64,000 bases of DNA, from NCBI GenBank assembly GCA_020746835.1, contig JAGPNK010000009.1, positions 1,178,001 through 1,242,000 of the forward strand. The letters are read 5' to 3'. Position 1 is the first letter of the stretch. Each line of letters opens with the position of its first letter. Below are positions 34,381-46,860 of this stretch, one piece after another. A program made the translations under genes and the position numbers. The notes below the pieces were generated by a model. That model was not told where the DNA came from. It saw only the letters and a program-made list of their open reading frames with translations, and made no database searches. The DNA is from Stachybotrys elegans. Lineage: Eukaryota > Ascomycota > Sordariomycetes > Hypocreales > Stachybotryaceae.

Positions 34381-37300
34381 GGTGACGGGTCGGGGGTCTA
34401 TCGCATGTGAGGGAGTTTCCGTCGGGCTACTGCAACGAGGTGAGTACAGGAAGACGCGTGGTGGTGGCAGAGCCAGCAAGAGACGGGCGGAAGCATTGAA
34501 CCGCAAAGGGGGGCAAGACGAAGAAATGGGTAGTAGACAGAGCAGGAGAAGCGTGGCGCCCACGACACTGGTAACTTACTGTTGAATGATATTGCTGCTG
34601 GACAGATTGGGTCTCAATCCAAAGTTTGCTCGGTGGGTTTGGAGGAGGGGTGGATAGCGGATAGCGCAACGGCCAGGTGGCGCTCGAGGACAATGCCAGG
34701 AACAATGGCGGGCAGAAACACCTCCCCCTAGATGCGCTGCTGCTGGCAAAGATACACGGAGACGAAGGAGGGGTGGGCGGGTGGTGAGGAAGAGAGGTGG
34801 AGGGAGGGAGGGAGATGAGGACGAGATGAAGCGGTCGGTGATGGTGATGTGCCCTGGACTATAAAAAGGGCCCTGTGAGCAAAGGTAAGCTGGAGGTCAC
34901 AATTATTGTGGGGGCACCGAGGGCACCAGAAGTGAAGGGGGTACAAGGGCAAAGGGGAATAATGGCGGGTGGGCAGAGGTACAACAGGGTAATGAAAAGT
35001 GGAGACACGGTACCAGCCTGGGACTAGAATCCCTGATGCCTGCCCGATGTCTCGCACATATTCAAGGTACCTGTACCTCGAGGTCCGTCCTCGGTAGGCC
35101 AACTCGAGGGGATTAATGGAGGGATCATCTGTGGTAGGGTGACAGTTGAGATAGGGGGCAGTGGGGCAGATCAGGTAGATAGATTGTGGTTGTATCAAGG
35201 TGAAGCGTGATCAAGATGTTGATGAGGGACTTACCTAGCGCTGTTGGCTGTTGGGTGCTAGGAGGTAAGCTAACAAGTACCCAAATTACGGTACGGTACA
35301 CCTGCAGTCCAAAAGTCTCCGTCGATGGACAAGTTCGGATGAATAACGCTGGCAGAGGTAAGATGCGTGCGGGCTCGTCTTGGCTTGCAGAGAATCAAGA
35401 GAGAAAATTTGAAGAAGAAACAAAGGAAAGAGAAAAGAAGAAGAAAAAGAAGCGAGGAAAGAGGGTATCAATGTCAAGATATTCCAAGCAATGTTCTATG
35501 CGGATGGCAAGGACAAAAAGGAAGAAACTGTCGGCAGATCTGCTGTTAGCTCCGAATCCGTCCGTCAGCCGAGAACTGTACTCACATTGCGTAACGAGGT
35601 AACGAGGTGTGCTGAACCGTATGTCCGTGCGGACCCGGTGTTTTTTTTTTCTCTCTTTTTCCTTTCTTCTTTTGTTATGGGTATGGAGTAATGGATTTTC
35701 TCTTTGTGCCGTCGCTCAGGGTTCTTCGGTCGGTCTATTGCCGTTTTGGGGTACCCGTAGATGGACGGCAAGGCCAGTATCGATCAACGGATGACCAGGG
35801 CACGCTGTGACGATGCGAGATAAGGGCGGTGCGGGCGGCAGGCACAAGCGTTTCGGCTGCACAGGCGAATGAGGGTTTTTGTTTCCGGATGTGTGAGAAT
35901 GAGATGAGGAGGATGAGAGACATGGGCTGGGGGGTTTTTGTATCGTGATATATCCAAAAGCTACATAAGTATAGAATGCAATGGCAAGTCCATCCATTGT
36001 CTTGGGATCTCACTAGCAGGCTAGCACCCGCCCCAAACCCAGCCCTCCAAGCCCCCATGGACTAGCCGTGCTATTCTTCGCCTGGCATTCCTCCAGCAAG
36101 GCCAATTCCAGGTGGTTTCGCCCGTGGCTCAAAAGATGACCTAATGGCCGGCGCCTCTTCTGGCATTGCTAAAAATAAGAATAAAGGGTCCGACGACAAC
36201 AACGACGGCGACGGCGACGACGACACCCGACGATCGCCACCTGGCTGCCATGGCTGGATCCGGACTGACTTTGTGGGCGCAGCGAGCACAGGCGCTGGAG
36301 CCGACCACTAGCAGCGCTACCTACCTATTACTAAGTACCTACCATCAATTGCAGTGACGTGTGGGCTGCGGAACTTCGCACGACATATCATGGTGAAACT
36401 ATACGCTTCCCGGAGACAATGCGCGCGCGAGGAGGATGCGGGAAAATGCCTCTTCATCCGGACATGATGCAGCGTTCTGGACCCCGTTTTGCTTCTCTCT
36501 TCTCACATGCACCGGGATCTGGCTGCCTGGCTGGCGCTCTTGGATCGGCGCATTTCTCTAGGCTCTCCTTCCACTGGATTCCGGTACCTTGCACTGTGGA
36601 AAGAAATGTTTTAGTGGGCCGTAACGCCCTTCCCATCCTCACCTGTTCATTGCCCTTTCTGGGTTGTATGACGGTTAGGTGGCTCCAGGTGGCTGCTCGT
36701 TCCCCACCACCCTTCTCCTCCTCCTTCTCCTCCGCCATCCTGCTCCTCATCGATCTCACCCACGGCGCCGCCACCCCTCATCTGCGCTGCCTGGAGCAAC
36801 CCAAAAGTCGCCGAAAAATCATGCCAATCCAATTGACTATCGCTGGGTGCTTGTCACATCCCGGCTTCCGTAACCGGCGCCATCCCTGTGCTTCTCCAGG
36901 CCGCTGTGCCTTGTTGGCATCTTCTCGGTCTTCTCGAGCACGCCTTTCCTGCTCATCCTCAGGCTCGCCTTGTGCAGGACGAGGGGCTCTTATCTTCCCG
37001 ATCGTCTTTTAGTTGCCGGCCGCCGTGGCCAGCTCCGGCTGTGACATGCAGGGTACAAACAAGGGGTCCTCACAGGCATGGCCGCCACGGCTGGGCATGC
37101 ATGCCACTGCAATCATGCATTTTTGTGGGCACTGCGCGGCAGCCACCAGAGATGCATCCGCAGTCCCCAAACGGTTGAGGATCTGAACGGCATGCATTCG
37201 TCCTTTGTTCCTCGATGCCCAACGGCAATGGGTTCAGACTATGGAACGACCTAACGGCTAGCTCGTACAGTCAGCAAGCCGGGGCGTCTATCTATGCCTG

Positions 37301-39105
37301 GCCTTCGCTAGATCATGAGCATGGTGCTGTTGACACAGCCATCACTATCACTGGTTGGGGCAGCGCCAAGCCACCCGCCGTCGTAGCCACAAGGCCGGCA
37401 ATGGACGGCCTCTATGGCCTTCAAACAATCGCATAGTCCGGATAATGTGATATGGAAGGAGTTGGAGGCTGCTCGCTAATGCATTTCAGGTACCCGTACA
37501 TCGGCAAATATCGTTGCCCGTTGTCAGTTGACCAGCCAGCTGCATGACCTCGCTTGTACACTCGCAATACACCTACACCTGCAACTCGCTACCCTCCGTC
37601 CCTTGGTTTCCTGATCGTGGGGTCGATAGCAGACAGCCGGGTGGTCCTCTCCGTGAATGGAGCCGGAGCTGCCTTACCTCATCTTATACGGGGACCAAGA
37701 AGCAGTGAAGACACGGACCATAAAGGCCCCTGTTGGCGTAGGATCGGGATCTTGTGTTTCTTCTAACATTCCACTCATTACTTCCTTGCTGTTGCTTGCA
37801 CGGCCTTCTCCTACGACCCATGAGCTCATCAGGTTTCCCGCTGGCCACAGCATCGAGGCGGTGAGCAGCAGCGCTACATCGAGTCAATGCAATGCAATGC
37901 CACCACACGCTCTGCTTGCGGACTTAAAAAAAGCCGCTCCTCGCACGAGCGTGACGCGCCAAACGTCCATCCACCATCTTACACGGTGGAGCCCGCTACC
38001 TATTACCCTCCCGCGGGCCATAGTAAGTCGAATCCACCGGCCAGCATCCATTTTCGGAGGCGGCAGGCAAAAACGTGTGTCTCGGTGCTGGCTGTGGACT
38101 GTCTTGGCCCGTCTCACTTTCCCACCTGTCCCATCCCCGGACAGGCGATCCGCCCGCCTGCTTACCTTGCTGGGATAAATTCCGGTACATTCGCCAACCA
38201 GATCCCGTATCTCCAGTTCGGGGGCTCAGATGGCTGTCATTTGTCTTCACCTCCCTGTTTGACGGCCGAGTACATGACGACGACTTGACCAGCTCCGGGC
38301 CGTGGAGCGGTTGCCGCTATCCTGTTTGGCCTGCCTTGTTTTGTCTTGGCTCGTCGCCGGCTGCCCGTCATGTTTGGAGCAATATGTTCCAGACAAATCC
38401 CGTAAGCCGCCTTAGCCGCATGTAGCCTCCAACATATCGTGCAATGAGGTAAGCGGGCATACCAGACATAAGCTCTATCAGAATCGCCGAAGCCAAGCGT
38501 TTCGGCTGGGGTGCCTGGCACCTTATCGCAACCCCACGTGGTGTGTAGCCTTCACATGACGAGGACCGATGGGATTGCCGAATCCTTAACGCTGCCATCG
38601 GAGAACAGGCTTGCCAATGACCCGAAATTCATCGTATCACCCAAAGACACGAAGAAGACATGGACCCGAGGCTAGTCGACCACACAGAGAAACAATACCG
38701 GTCTCATTAAGTGCGTCTTGTCTAAGACACTCTCAAACATCTACAGTAAGCCGTCTTGACATCTGATGGCAGGTCTGAATGTTCTTGGTTATCGGTCTAG
38801 GGTAGCTAACCAACTTGCAGAAACGAGAGTCGATTCTTCTCTTCCCCAACCGCGCATGTCTAAGAATATCTCCCACATGCTTCACCTTGCGAACAGTTGG
38901 CTAGTGATTACGTTCTCTCCGGATGGAGCTGTGGAAAGAAGCCATCAATCGCATTAGCCAAGGTGATCCTTCTTTCTGACGGCCAATCCGTCGTTACGTA
39001 AATCAGCCCTAGACTGGCTTCATCCCTCCACAGTAAAATATTTATAGCCACACGCTACCGACAAATATGTCAATGCGCAGCCAGACTATACGGAGTTCAT
39101 TGAGT
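34381..39105. other. 4.7-kb gene-free interval
   Basis: Holds the hmg1 promoter/leader and the 3' flank of the GMC oxidoreductase. I find no ORF with domain character. Features seen: a purine-rich GAA/AAG tract at about 35395-35465, a T run at 35640-35660, a GAC-type simple repeat near 36193-36233, and TACCTA-type motifs at 36320-36350. Short plus-strand ORFs (for example 36359-37012) lack coding signals. Confidence 0.45.
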
Positions 39106-40973
39106 TCATTTGCTGTGTCCGATGAGATCCGCTGCCTTCTCGGCCACGGCGTACACTGAAGACTGGATATTGCCTCGGGGAATCAACGGGAATACGCTCG
39201 CATCCACCACGCGCAGCCTCTCCGTCCCGTGCACCCTCAGCTCGCCATCAACAACGCCGCCGCGCTCGTGGGGCCTCATGGCTGCCGTACCGCATGTGTG
39301 GTAGCTGCTCGTCGCCGAGTCGACGACGTACTTCTTCGCGCCCTCGAGGTCCCTGATGCCGTGCGCGTCCGGGTGGTTGCGCTTGCCGCCCGGCTTGAGG
39401 AAGGCCGACAGCGCTGCAGTCTCGCGAAGTTGCTCGAGGGCCTGGACATGCCGCCCCATGATCTCGAGGTCGGCTGGGTGCGAGAAGTAGCGCGGGTCGA
39501 TGGTCGGCGGGACGTCTACGTCAGGGGAGGCGATGTGTGTCGCTCCACGCGAGAAGGCGTGCGACTGTGAGCACCCGAGGCTGGCGAAGCTCTCGGGTAG
39601 TAGCTTGGATCCGACGAAGCTGTCGCCGCTCTCGTGGAGGTTGGTTTGTGCGAGGAAGAGGAACCAGGCGGCCGATGCCTCGTCCGGAAGCTCTATCAGC
39701 GATCGTATGGCGTTGTAGAAGTCGGGATCGTTGGGGAGACCGGGGTACTTGTCCAGCAGCTCCGGCCCGGATCCGCCAGGCGTCGGCATGTAGGCGTGCG
39801 ACTGGATCCCGCCCACCGTGAAGGGGCCGGCCTTGTGTTCGACATAGAGCTTCTGGGCGAGGGCGAGTGCCTCGGGCTCCTGGCGCATGAGAGCGTCGCC
39901 CGTCACCACGCCGTCGATGACCTCATAGCTCACGCCAGTCATCAGGTGGTCCTGCATATTCTCTCCAACACCGGGCAGGTCCACCACGACGGGGATTCCA
40001 TGCGTGGCGAGGATCTCCTGGCCGCCGATGCCGGAAAGCTCCAGCAGCTTTGGAGTGTTGAAGACTCCTGCTGCGAGGATGATCTCCTTGGCGCATGTGA
40101 AGACCTCGGGCTCTGCATCACCGACCTGGGCCAGGACTCTAGTGGCCACGGGTGTCCCATTCTCTGTGTAGGCGAAGAGGACCTTGTGCGCCTTGGCCCC
40201 TGTGATGAGCCGGACGTTTGGTCTTTGCAGAGCATGGCCGTACGCTGAGACGGCGTAGCTCCGCGTCTTGGTATCAGGATCCACGGACGCCGTGTTGCTG
40301 TACCCTCCGACTGAAGTTCCAGAGAAAGGGTCTTGGTTGAATTGTTAGCTGGTGGCGCGAAAAGACTCGAGGCAGTTGTTGCATGGCAAAGAGGTTACAG
40401 GTACGTACCGCCAGTTGTGATCTTGTCCATACTCCGGAATGCGTCAATCCATGCCTTACAAAGGGGATTCTGCACGATACCCGGGAAAGATATCTTGAGA
40501 GGACCTGAGGTACCTCGATATTCATCATTAATCCAGTCGATACCCAGGTGGTCGAGCGTCTCCTGATCTGACGGCGGAATCAAGGTATACGACTTCTTGT
40601 AGTACGGCGCCAAACCCTCCCAGTTCCAGCCGGGGTTTCCGAGCGTCTCCCAGGCATCAATATCCCTCTTGGCAGGAGCGATCCATGCCTGACCGTTGAT
40701 GGTGGACGAGCCGCCGACAGCCTTGCCCTGGGGCTCGGCGATGGTGCGGCCGCCGAGCCCGGGCTGGGGAGCGGAGCGGAACTGCCAGTCAGCATCGGAG
40801 CCCAGCAACGAGGTCCAGAAGGCGGGGATGTTGACGCGTGGGTCGGCGGACAAGTCGGCGCCGGCTTCGAGGATGAGGACGCTGGTGTCTGGATCCTCGG
40901 ACAGGCGGCTGGCAACCACGAGGCCGGATGTGCCCCCTCCAACAATGATGTAGTCGGTGATAGGATGGGCCAT
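39106..40973 (-). CDS. GMC-family FAD oxidoreductase (choline dehydrogenase/aryl-alcohol oxidase-like)
   Basis: Spliced CDS complement(39106..40331, 40409..40973), 596 aa. The N-terminus DYIIVGGGTSGLVVASRL is the FAD-binding Rossmann motif, followed by LILEAGAD, the GMC signature GKAVGGSSTINGQAWI and later EIILAAGVFNTPKLLELSGIG. The C-terminus has SYHTCGTAAM with the catalytic His and VVDASVFPLIPRGNIQSSVYAVAEKAADLI. There is no signal peptide, so it is probably cytosolic. GMC enzymes oxidise alcohols or aldehydes; the substrate cannot be told. It is divergent from the P450 across 1.1 kb and near an SDR, consistent with a small oxidative tailoring or catabolic cluster. Confidence 0.9.
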
Positions 40974-41901
40974 GGCTGATGAGGTGAGTTGGTCCTGGTG
41001 AATGTCTGAGACTTTGGGGCTTTGAGTGCGATATGGGATGTCACAACAGAGACTTTGTCCATGCCAGCTATGGGATGATGGTTATAGGCTTCATATACTG
41101 CGGGCGGAACCCCTCAAACCCGCGGCCCTGGGAAAAGGCCCCCAAATGGCAGCAGCGCAGATGCGGAAAGCTTGCATTTGTTGGTCATGGATTTGTGCAA
41201 CGGGGTAAGATGAGGCGATGATGAGGCCTGATGAAGCCTGTTGGGATGCGGCCCCCACGCTAAGTAGGTGATGGAGCATCGAAACGAGGTCAGCCACCTG
41301 GCTACCATGGGACATTGCGGACGAGACTGACGCAAGCGCTGAGACAAAGTCCCATGATATCATACCAGAGGCCATACTACCTGATGAGATGCCCAACATA
41401 GTACACATGGCCTTCGGTTTGCTTGGCCCCGAGTCACGACCGACCGGAGCATCCACCCGGACCTCTGGCCTCGCTTACTCGCTCTCCTCTCGGTGGGAAA
41501 GCCCTGGCGTCTCCAATATTCCCGGCCGTGACATCCTCGTCCTGTGGACCCGGGAAGACAATGAATCAACAACCCTTGACCTTGCTCTGCCGCATCAATC
41601 ACCACCAGCGTCTGCTTGGCAGCTGAGCCATTTAGGGCGCCACACGATGCACAAAGTACGCACATACACACCGTCATCCACACGTACTGCTCTCCTTCTC
41701 TTCTCGACACATACATTGCCCATCGCATGCATAAGCGGCAGGCAGAAGGGGACGGATAGATATGCGCCGACCAAGGCCCGGCCAATGGCAGGCTGCCTTG
41801 TGTACGCTTGGTCAGTCAGCGCTTCGCTGGGAAAAATCCTGCCCGTTTGTGGGATGATGGATGGTGCCTCTCCTCCACTCCGTCTTTCTGCATTCCACGG
41901 C

Positions 41902-41959
41902 TGGATGTGCCCAGATTGAGACATGCCCAAGCCGAGATATGCCCAAGTCGAGACATGGG
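41902..41959. repeat. 16-bp tandem direct repeat upstream of P450
   Basis: Two near-identical 16-mers, GAGACATGCCCAAGCC (41918-41933) and GAGATATGCCCAAGTC (41934-41949), are followed by a partial third (GAGACATGGG) and preceded by a diverged copy. The core ATGCCCA recurs. About 125-180 bp upstream of the start codon, so it could be a transcription factor array. Confidence 0.75.
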
Positions 41960-42018
41960 TGGTGCGGTTGTGCCACATGCCTCTCCCTGCTCTCTCGTGT
42001 GTAGATGGTAGCGCCCGT

Positions 42019-42026
42019 ATAAATAT
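42019..42026 (+). promoter_or_regulatory. TATA box of the P450 gene
   Basis: TATAAATA, 58 bp upstream of the start codon at 42084. Confidence 0.6.
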
Positions 42027-42083
42027 TTAGTACCGAAATTTCCTCCACTCTTACTTTTCCACGCTTCACAAATCATACGAGTC

Positions 42084-44080
42084 ATGTTTGAGAATTCAAC
42101 GACGACCGTGCTGCCGGCACACGGCGATGCAGAGGCATACCTGCTGCGAAGCCGGGTGCTCTCTGCGGCCGCGCTGGGTCTTGCGCTTCACCATCTCGTC
42201 TTTCGCAAGGGCGAGTGGCATATGCAGGCGCCCGCCCTCTTCGCCCTCTGGGCACTGTCGTACCCCATCCTCGCCGCCGTCGAGGTTTTCCTAGGGGCTG
42301 AGAGCACTTCAGCAGGCCTGAAAAATGCGCTGCTCATTGAGGGGGGTTTCGCGGCGTCCCTCTTCACCAGCATAGCCGTCTATCGCGTCTTCTTCCACCG
42401 GCTCAGGGGCTTTTCTGGCCCGCCCCTTGCAAAGGTGTCCAAGCTGTGGCACTCGGTGCAGTGCGTGGGTGGGCAGAACCACCTGGTCCTCGAGAGGCTG
42501 CGTCAGCAGTATGGAGACTTTGTCCGCACAGGTGAGTTTTGCACTTTGGCTATCAGATGGATCCGTGACTGAAACGGGTTCCAAAGGCCCGAGCGAGATC
42601 ACCATCTTTACTCCAGAGGCCATGGTGCAGCTGGACGGCATAGGCAACAAGAATACCAAGCCAGCTTTCTACGACTTTCTGCACCCTAATATCGGCATCG
42701 AAAACATCAGGGACAGACCCTTTCACGATGAGCGCCGCAGAATCTGGACCCAGGCTTTTTCGTCCAAAGGTAGGGCCATGACTGTCCGTCCCACCACGTC
42801 CTTTGTATCTGTACTCACCAATTTCGCAGCGCTCCCCGCCTATGAGCGGATGGTGGCCGAGCAAGCCGTCGAGCTCGAGAAGCTCATTGCGTCCGTCGCG
42901 GAAAGGGACGCCTACGTGCCCTTCTCTCGCTGGGTATACTGGTTCCAGTTTGACGTCATGGGCCTCTTCACGCTCTCCAGGTCCTTCGGCATGATGCAAA
43001 ACGAGAAGTGGCACGACAGGATCGCCGGGCTGCGCAACGCCATGTCTGTCCTTGGCATCTTTGCTCCCGTGCCGTGGTTGGCGCAGGTTGGATTTTTCTA
43101 TCTGAAGCACGTCTGGGCCGTGAGGGATTGGCACCGCTTCCGCTTCTGGTGCGAGGATCAGGTCAAGCAGCAGATTAAGGTAATGTGGCGTTCCAAAGTG
43201 TGGTGACGTAGGAGGCTGATGAGTCTAGATCAATGATGAAAGTACCTGCGTGACGTCCTTTTTCATCGCTGATGCCATCAAGCGGGATGCCCTGGAAGCA
43301 GACTTCAAGGTTCTTGCAGGGGACACGATCACGTCCGTGGTGGCAGGGAGGTGAGTGTGCGTTCCTCCGCGTCAAGCCTTTGCTAATCAAACTGCAGCGA
43401 TACCGTGGGTTTTACCATGACATGCTTGTTTTGGGAGCTGGCCTCGAATCCTCAACACATTGAGATGATATACGAGGAGGTCAAGGATGTAGACTACGAA
43501 GATCGCAAAACCCTGGAACAACTGCCTCACCTGAACGCCTGCATCAACGAAACGCTTCGTCTGCATCCTGCTGTGCCCACCGGCGGATGCCGAGATACGC
43601 CTCCGGAAGGGGCTACGATTTCTGGACGATTCATCCCTGGAAACATCACCGTTTGTGTTCCACGATACAGCGTATTTCGATGTAAGTCTTGGCTAGAACA
43701 TGAATTTCTTCAACCGCTAAAAGGAATATGTAGCCGAGAAATGCTACGAGCAGCCTAATAGTTTCATCCCTGAGCGGTGGTATTCCAAGCCAGAGCTTAT
43801 CAAGGACAACCGCGCCTTTATGCCGTTTGCTCAAGGTATGCAGCCCCTGCCCCCAATACATGGATTATTATGTTGAGACTGACGGCGTTCAGGACGATAT
43901 AGCTGCTTGGGCAAGAGCCTTGCACTAACAGAGTTGCGAACAGTGACGGCTCTGTTGGTATCGAAATACCGGTTCGAGTTTGTGCAGGACTACAAGCCGG
44001 CACAGTTTGAGCTGGGAGTGAAGGATCAGTTTACAGCTGCCCCTGGGGAGTTGCCTTTGAAGTTTGTGAAGCGGAACTAG
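42084..44080 (+). CDS. Cytochrome P450 monooxygenase (secondary-metabolism type)
   Basis: Spliced CDS join(42084..42531, 42587..42769, 42830..43179, 43229..43350, 43398..43681, 43734..43835, 43893..44080), 558 aa, seven exons with all phases matching. The N-terminus has three hydrophobic stretches within the first 110 residues, then the Pro-rich hinge FSGPPLAKVSKLWHS. The oxygen-binding helix is near AGDTITSVVAGSDT, the ExxR motif is ETLR, the PERW motif is FIPERWYSKP, and the heme loop is FAQGRYSCLGK with Cys501 as ligand. The layout, including GPSEITIF and YWFQFDVMG, recalls the class that contains tryprostatin B 6-hydroxylase of Aspergillus, but the substrate is open. It is divergent from the GMC gene and convergent with the SDR (stops 131 bp apart). 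Confidence 0.92.
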
Positions 44081-44211
44081 TCATGCCTTGGAAGGATGAG
44101 CGATGGCTTGAAATCATATTGGATAGCTCTTGTATATCTGGTGAGCTTATCATAAAAGTAGGTAATCTATAATCTTGAATGCAATGCCGTTCGTAATGAA
44201 AAAACCGCCAA

Positions 44212-45112
44212 TCAGTGAAGAAGTACCATGCCTCCGTTGGCGCACACAACCTGCCCTGTGCACCACTGAGACTCTGGGTTGCAGAGCATGCCCACGATGC
44301 CTGCCACCTCCTCGACGTGCGCCAGTCTCCCACCGTACTTCTTAGCATCCTCCAACGACTCTGCGTTGTCGACGCCGGGCCTCGGGTTCATGCCGGGCGT
44401 ATGCTTGTTGTAGGCGCCAATGTTGTCCAAGATAGCAGGCAGATTGGAAGCGTACATGGGACCCTCGACGGGCCCGGGGTTGATGGCGTTGACGGTGGCG
44501 TTCTCGACGAGCTCTCTGGCCCACGTCCGCGTCATGGCCTCGAGCGCGGCCTTGGTGCCGCCGTAGACAGACTGCCCGACGAAGCCCGTGGACGAGGAGA
44601 CGGAGGAGACGTTGATGATGCGGCCGGACCTGTCAGTGGGGAGGTACGGCTGCGCAGCCTGGATGAGCAGCAGCGGGCCGAGGACGTTGACGCGGTACGT
44701 GTTGGTGAACTGGTCGGCCTTGACGTCCTGGATGAATGCGTTGCTGGCGATGCCGGCGTTGTTGACAATGATGTCAATCTGGACCTTGCCGTCGGTGCCA
44801 AAGGCCTCCTTGGCGGCGTCGACGATGGCCAAGGCGCCGGACTCGGACCCTATCTCGGCCTGCACGGGGAGGGCCTTGATGCCATGCTTGCTCTCCAGCT
44901 GGAGCTGCAGCTCGGAGGCGAGGCGGCTAGAGGAGTCGGAGGTGTAGTTGATGATGATGTTGCAGCCCTTGCTGGCGAGGTTCTCGGCGATGGCGGCGCC
45001 GATGCCTGGGCGAGTCAGCGCGGTGTGAAAGCAGAATTCAGGAGCATGGCTTATACGGACCTCGAGACGCGCCGGTGATGACGGCCAGCTTTCCCGTGAG
45101 AAGGCGAGACAT
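44212..45112 (-). CDS. Short-chain dehydrogenase/reductase
   Basis: Spliced CDS complement(44212..45005, 45061..45112), 281 aa. Classical SDR: the cofactor motif TGASRGIG spans the intron, IIINYTSDSSS suggests NADP(H) preference, then NNAGIASN, the catalytic Ser of INVSSVSSSTG, and the YGGTK motif (catalytic Tyr and Lys). INPGPVEGPM follows, and the end is QVVCANGGM. The donor GTCCGT is unusual after GT but the splice restores the glycine motif exactly. It reduces or oxidises a carbonyl/alcohol, substrate unknown. Neighbour of the P450 and GMC genes, so a three-oxidoreductase set is likely. Confidence 0.92.
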
Positions 45113-45905
45113 GATTGATGCTACAGTACAGACAACCTACGCCAACACGACAAAGACAAAGACAAAGACAGTCCAAGAGAAAGAGAAAACTCGCACGGCA
45201 AGAGGCAGTTTATATACTTCACCAGCCGTCCGGTTCGGCCACGGGCGCAATCATTTGGAACCCCGCAGCTGGTGGGACGTGGTTGAGGCTGCCATTACCC
45301 GCACCTATCGGCTTCACGATACCCAGTTCCACTAGTAGGGTTGAGAGATATTGGCTTCGATGCGCGTGATGGCTTGGAGTTTTTGCGAGGCAGGGCAGGG
45401 GAATAGATACTTGGCGCGCGTATAAAATCTCGGCCATCGCTGGCTTTGTGCTGCGAGGGTCGACTTGGTGAATGGATTGAATCTGTATCCATCACGTAGG
45501 GCCAAACCATGAGGGAAACGAGACAATAACTGGACTGTCGGTTTGAATTCCTTTGTCACTTGTTGAATGAAAGAAAGACAGGCCGGGTTTGCATGAATGC
45601 TGCAGTGAATGAGAGCTGTGCCACCGTGCACGCCGAACTCGTGCTGGTTATGTGATTAATGTCAGAGCACCTTTACGTCTTGCGTACAGCAGAACGAGCT
45701 TGTCCTATGAACATGAAGTTACATAGCCCATAAATGCAGAATGGACAGAAAGGGGCTGTGAACAACGCCATGGACAGCTACAAAATGACGACTATAAATA
45801 CAACTCTGCTTCTCTCTTGTACAATCTTAACGAAGCAAAGTCCATCTACAACACAAATCATCTACCGAACAACCTATTACATACCACCGCTTAACCCTTG
45901 CAAGC
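45113..45905. promoter_or_regulatory. Divergent promoter, SDR / 98-aa gene
   Basis: About 790 bp, no gene. Contains three AAAGAC-type units at about 45150-45170. The stretch 45690-45905 is AT-rich and may hold the promoter of the 98-aa gene. Confidence 0.5.
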
Positions 45906-46264
45906 ATGAACGACATCATCTATGCTGAAATGCGAGGCCCAAGGTTCATCGGCCTCCTCTGCAACGACAACGGCGAGCCCGTTCGCGCGGACAGCACGCC
46001 AACCACCCGAAGCGACGTAGAGTGAGTCCCCCTCCTGGCCAAGAGGGGCAAGAACCTCGGAAGCTGACACTTTCCCACCACAGAGCCTGGTTCCCCATCT
46101 CCGACGCCATGAAATCTGCGGGCGTGACGACGCCCGGCTTCTTCTACAAGCGCGAAGCAGGCAGATACTACCCGTACCTTATCGTCCGCGCGCGCGATGG
46201 ATCCTTCAGTTGGAAAAGTGTGGCGGACGAGCCGCTGTTCCGAGCACAGAATGTGACAGAGTGA
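45906..46264 (+). CDS. 98-aa unrecognised protein
   Basis: Spliced CDS join(45906..46021, 46084..46264), 98 aa; the intron is GT-AG (62 nt) and the frame closes. The protein reads as one compact folded domain: MNDIIYAEMRGPRFIGLLCND, then AWFPISDAMKSAGVTTPGFFYKR and YYPYLIVRARDG, ending FRAQNVTE. No signal peptide or membrane helix. I do not recognise it. It lies just past the GMC/P450/SDR block and might be a clade-specific gene. The good splice sites and aromatic-rich composition make it more convincing than a random ORF. Confidence 0.62.
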
Positions 46265-46860
46265 GGGCCAGCCTGCGGGACGCGGTGCATCGAGACCTTG
46301 ATTTGCGTGCGAGCATACAATTCTGTGTAGTTTGAATAAACCAGCCGTTGGAATATGCATTCTGAGACAGATATTCTTATCCCTGCAACTAGGTCTGTTC
46401 TCTGGCTCTTACAGCTTCCCCATATACGGTCGACCTGCATCCAAACAAACCACTATGAAATTATACTCGTGCAACTCTCAAAGCCAGCTACATACCAAAC
46501 TACGACACAGATATGCCCAGCTCGTATCTCCTTCAATTTATACAGCATGCGCCACCAAAGTTTCAGCTCGCATGGGAAAGGGCTCGCCCTGTGCAACGTC
46601 ACACATGTGTAACGATAAGACGGATGTTGCCCCTTGGTTACCTGGCACGTCGCCATTTCACTTGCACCCTGCTCAACCCCCAGGACGTGGTCCTGATCGA
46701 ATCAACAGAAATGGAAACGGCCAGGCTGTGGAAAACACGGCATAGAACCGCCCGTGGTGCACTGCTCGAACACCCATATGTGCTGCTGCAAGACATGTCC
46801 CAGCTGGCTCACAGAGGTTTCCGTACGAACATCGCAAGAACTACATAAACTCCCGCCATC
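46265..46860. other. Intergenic upstream of MYND-like gene
   Basis: About 600 bp with no coding signal that I can support. Confidence 0.45.

Larger units (their letters stand above)
40974..42083. promoter_or_regulatory. Shared divergent promoter, GMC oxidoreductase / P450
   Basis: 1.1 kb between divergent starts. It contains a 16-bp tandem direct repeat (41902-41959) and a TATA box for the P450 (42019-42026). No gene seen. Confidence 0.6.

Noticed and set aside
34859..34873. TATAAAAA on the plus strand near hmg1
   Set aside because: It points away from hmg1, which is on the minus strand, and no plus-strand gene follows.
36359..37012. 217-aa open frame in the long gap after hmg1
   Set aside because: Composition is Ser/Arg/Leu/Pro/Cys-random, with no domain, no conserved start and no splice pattern.
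43893..44080. Suspected frameshift at the P450 C-terminus
   Set aside because: On recounting, the C run at 44040-44043 has four bases and the frame runs cleanly to the stop at 44078-44080.
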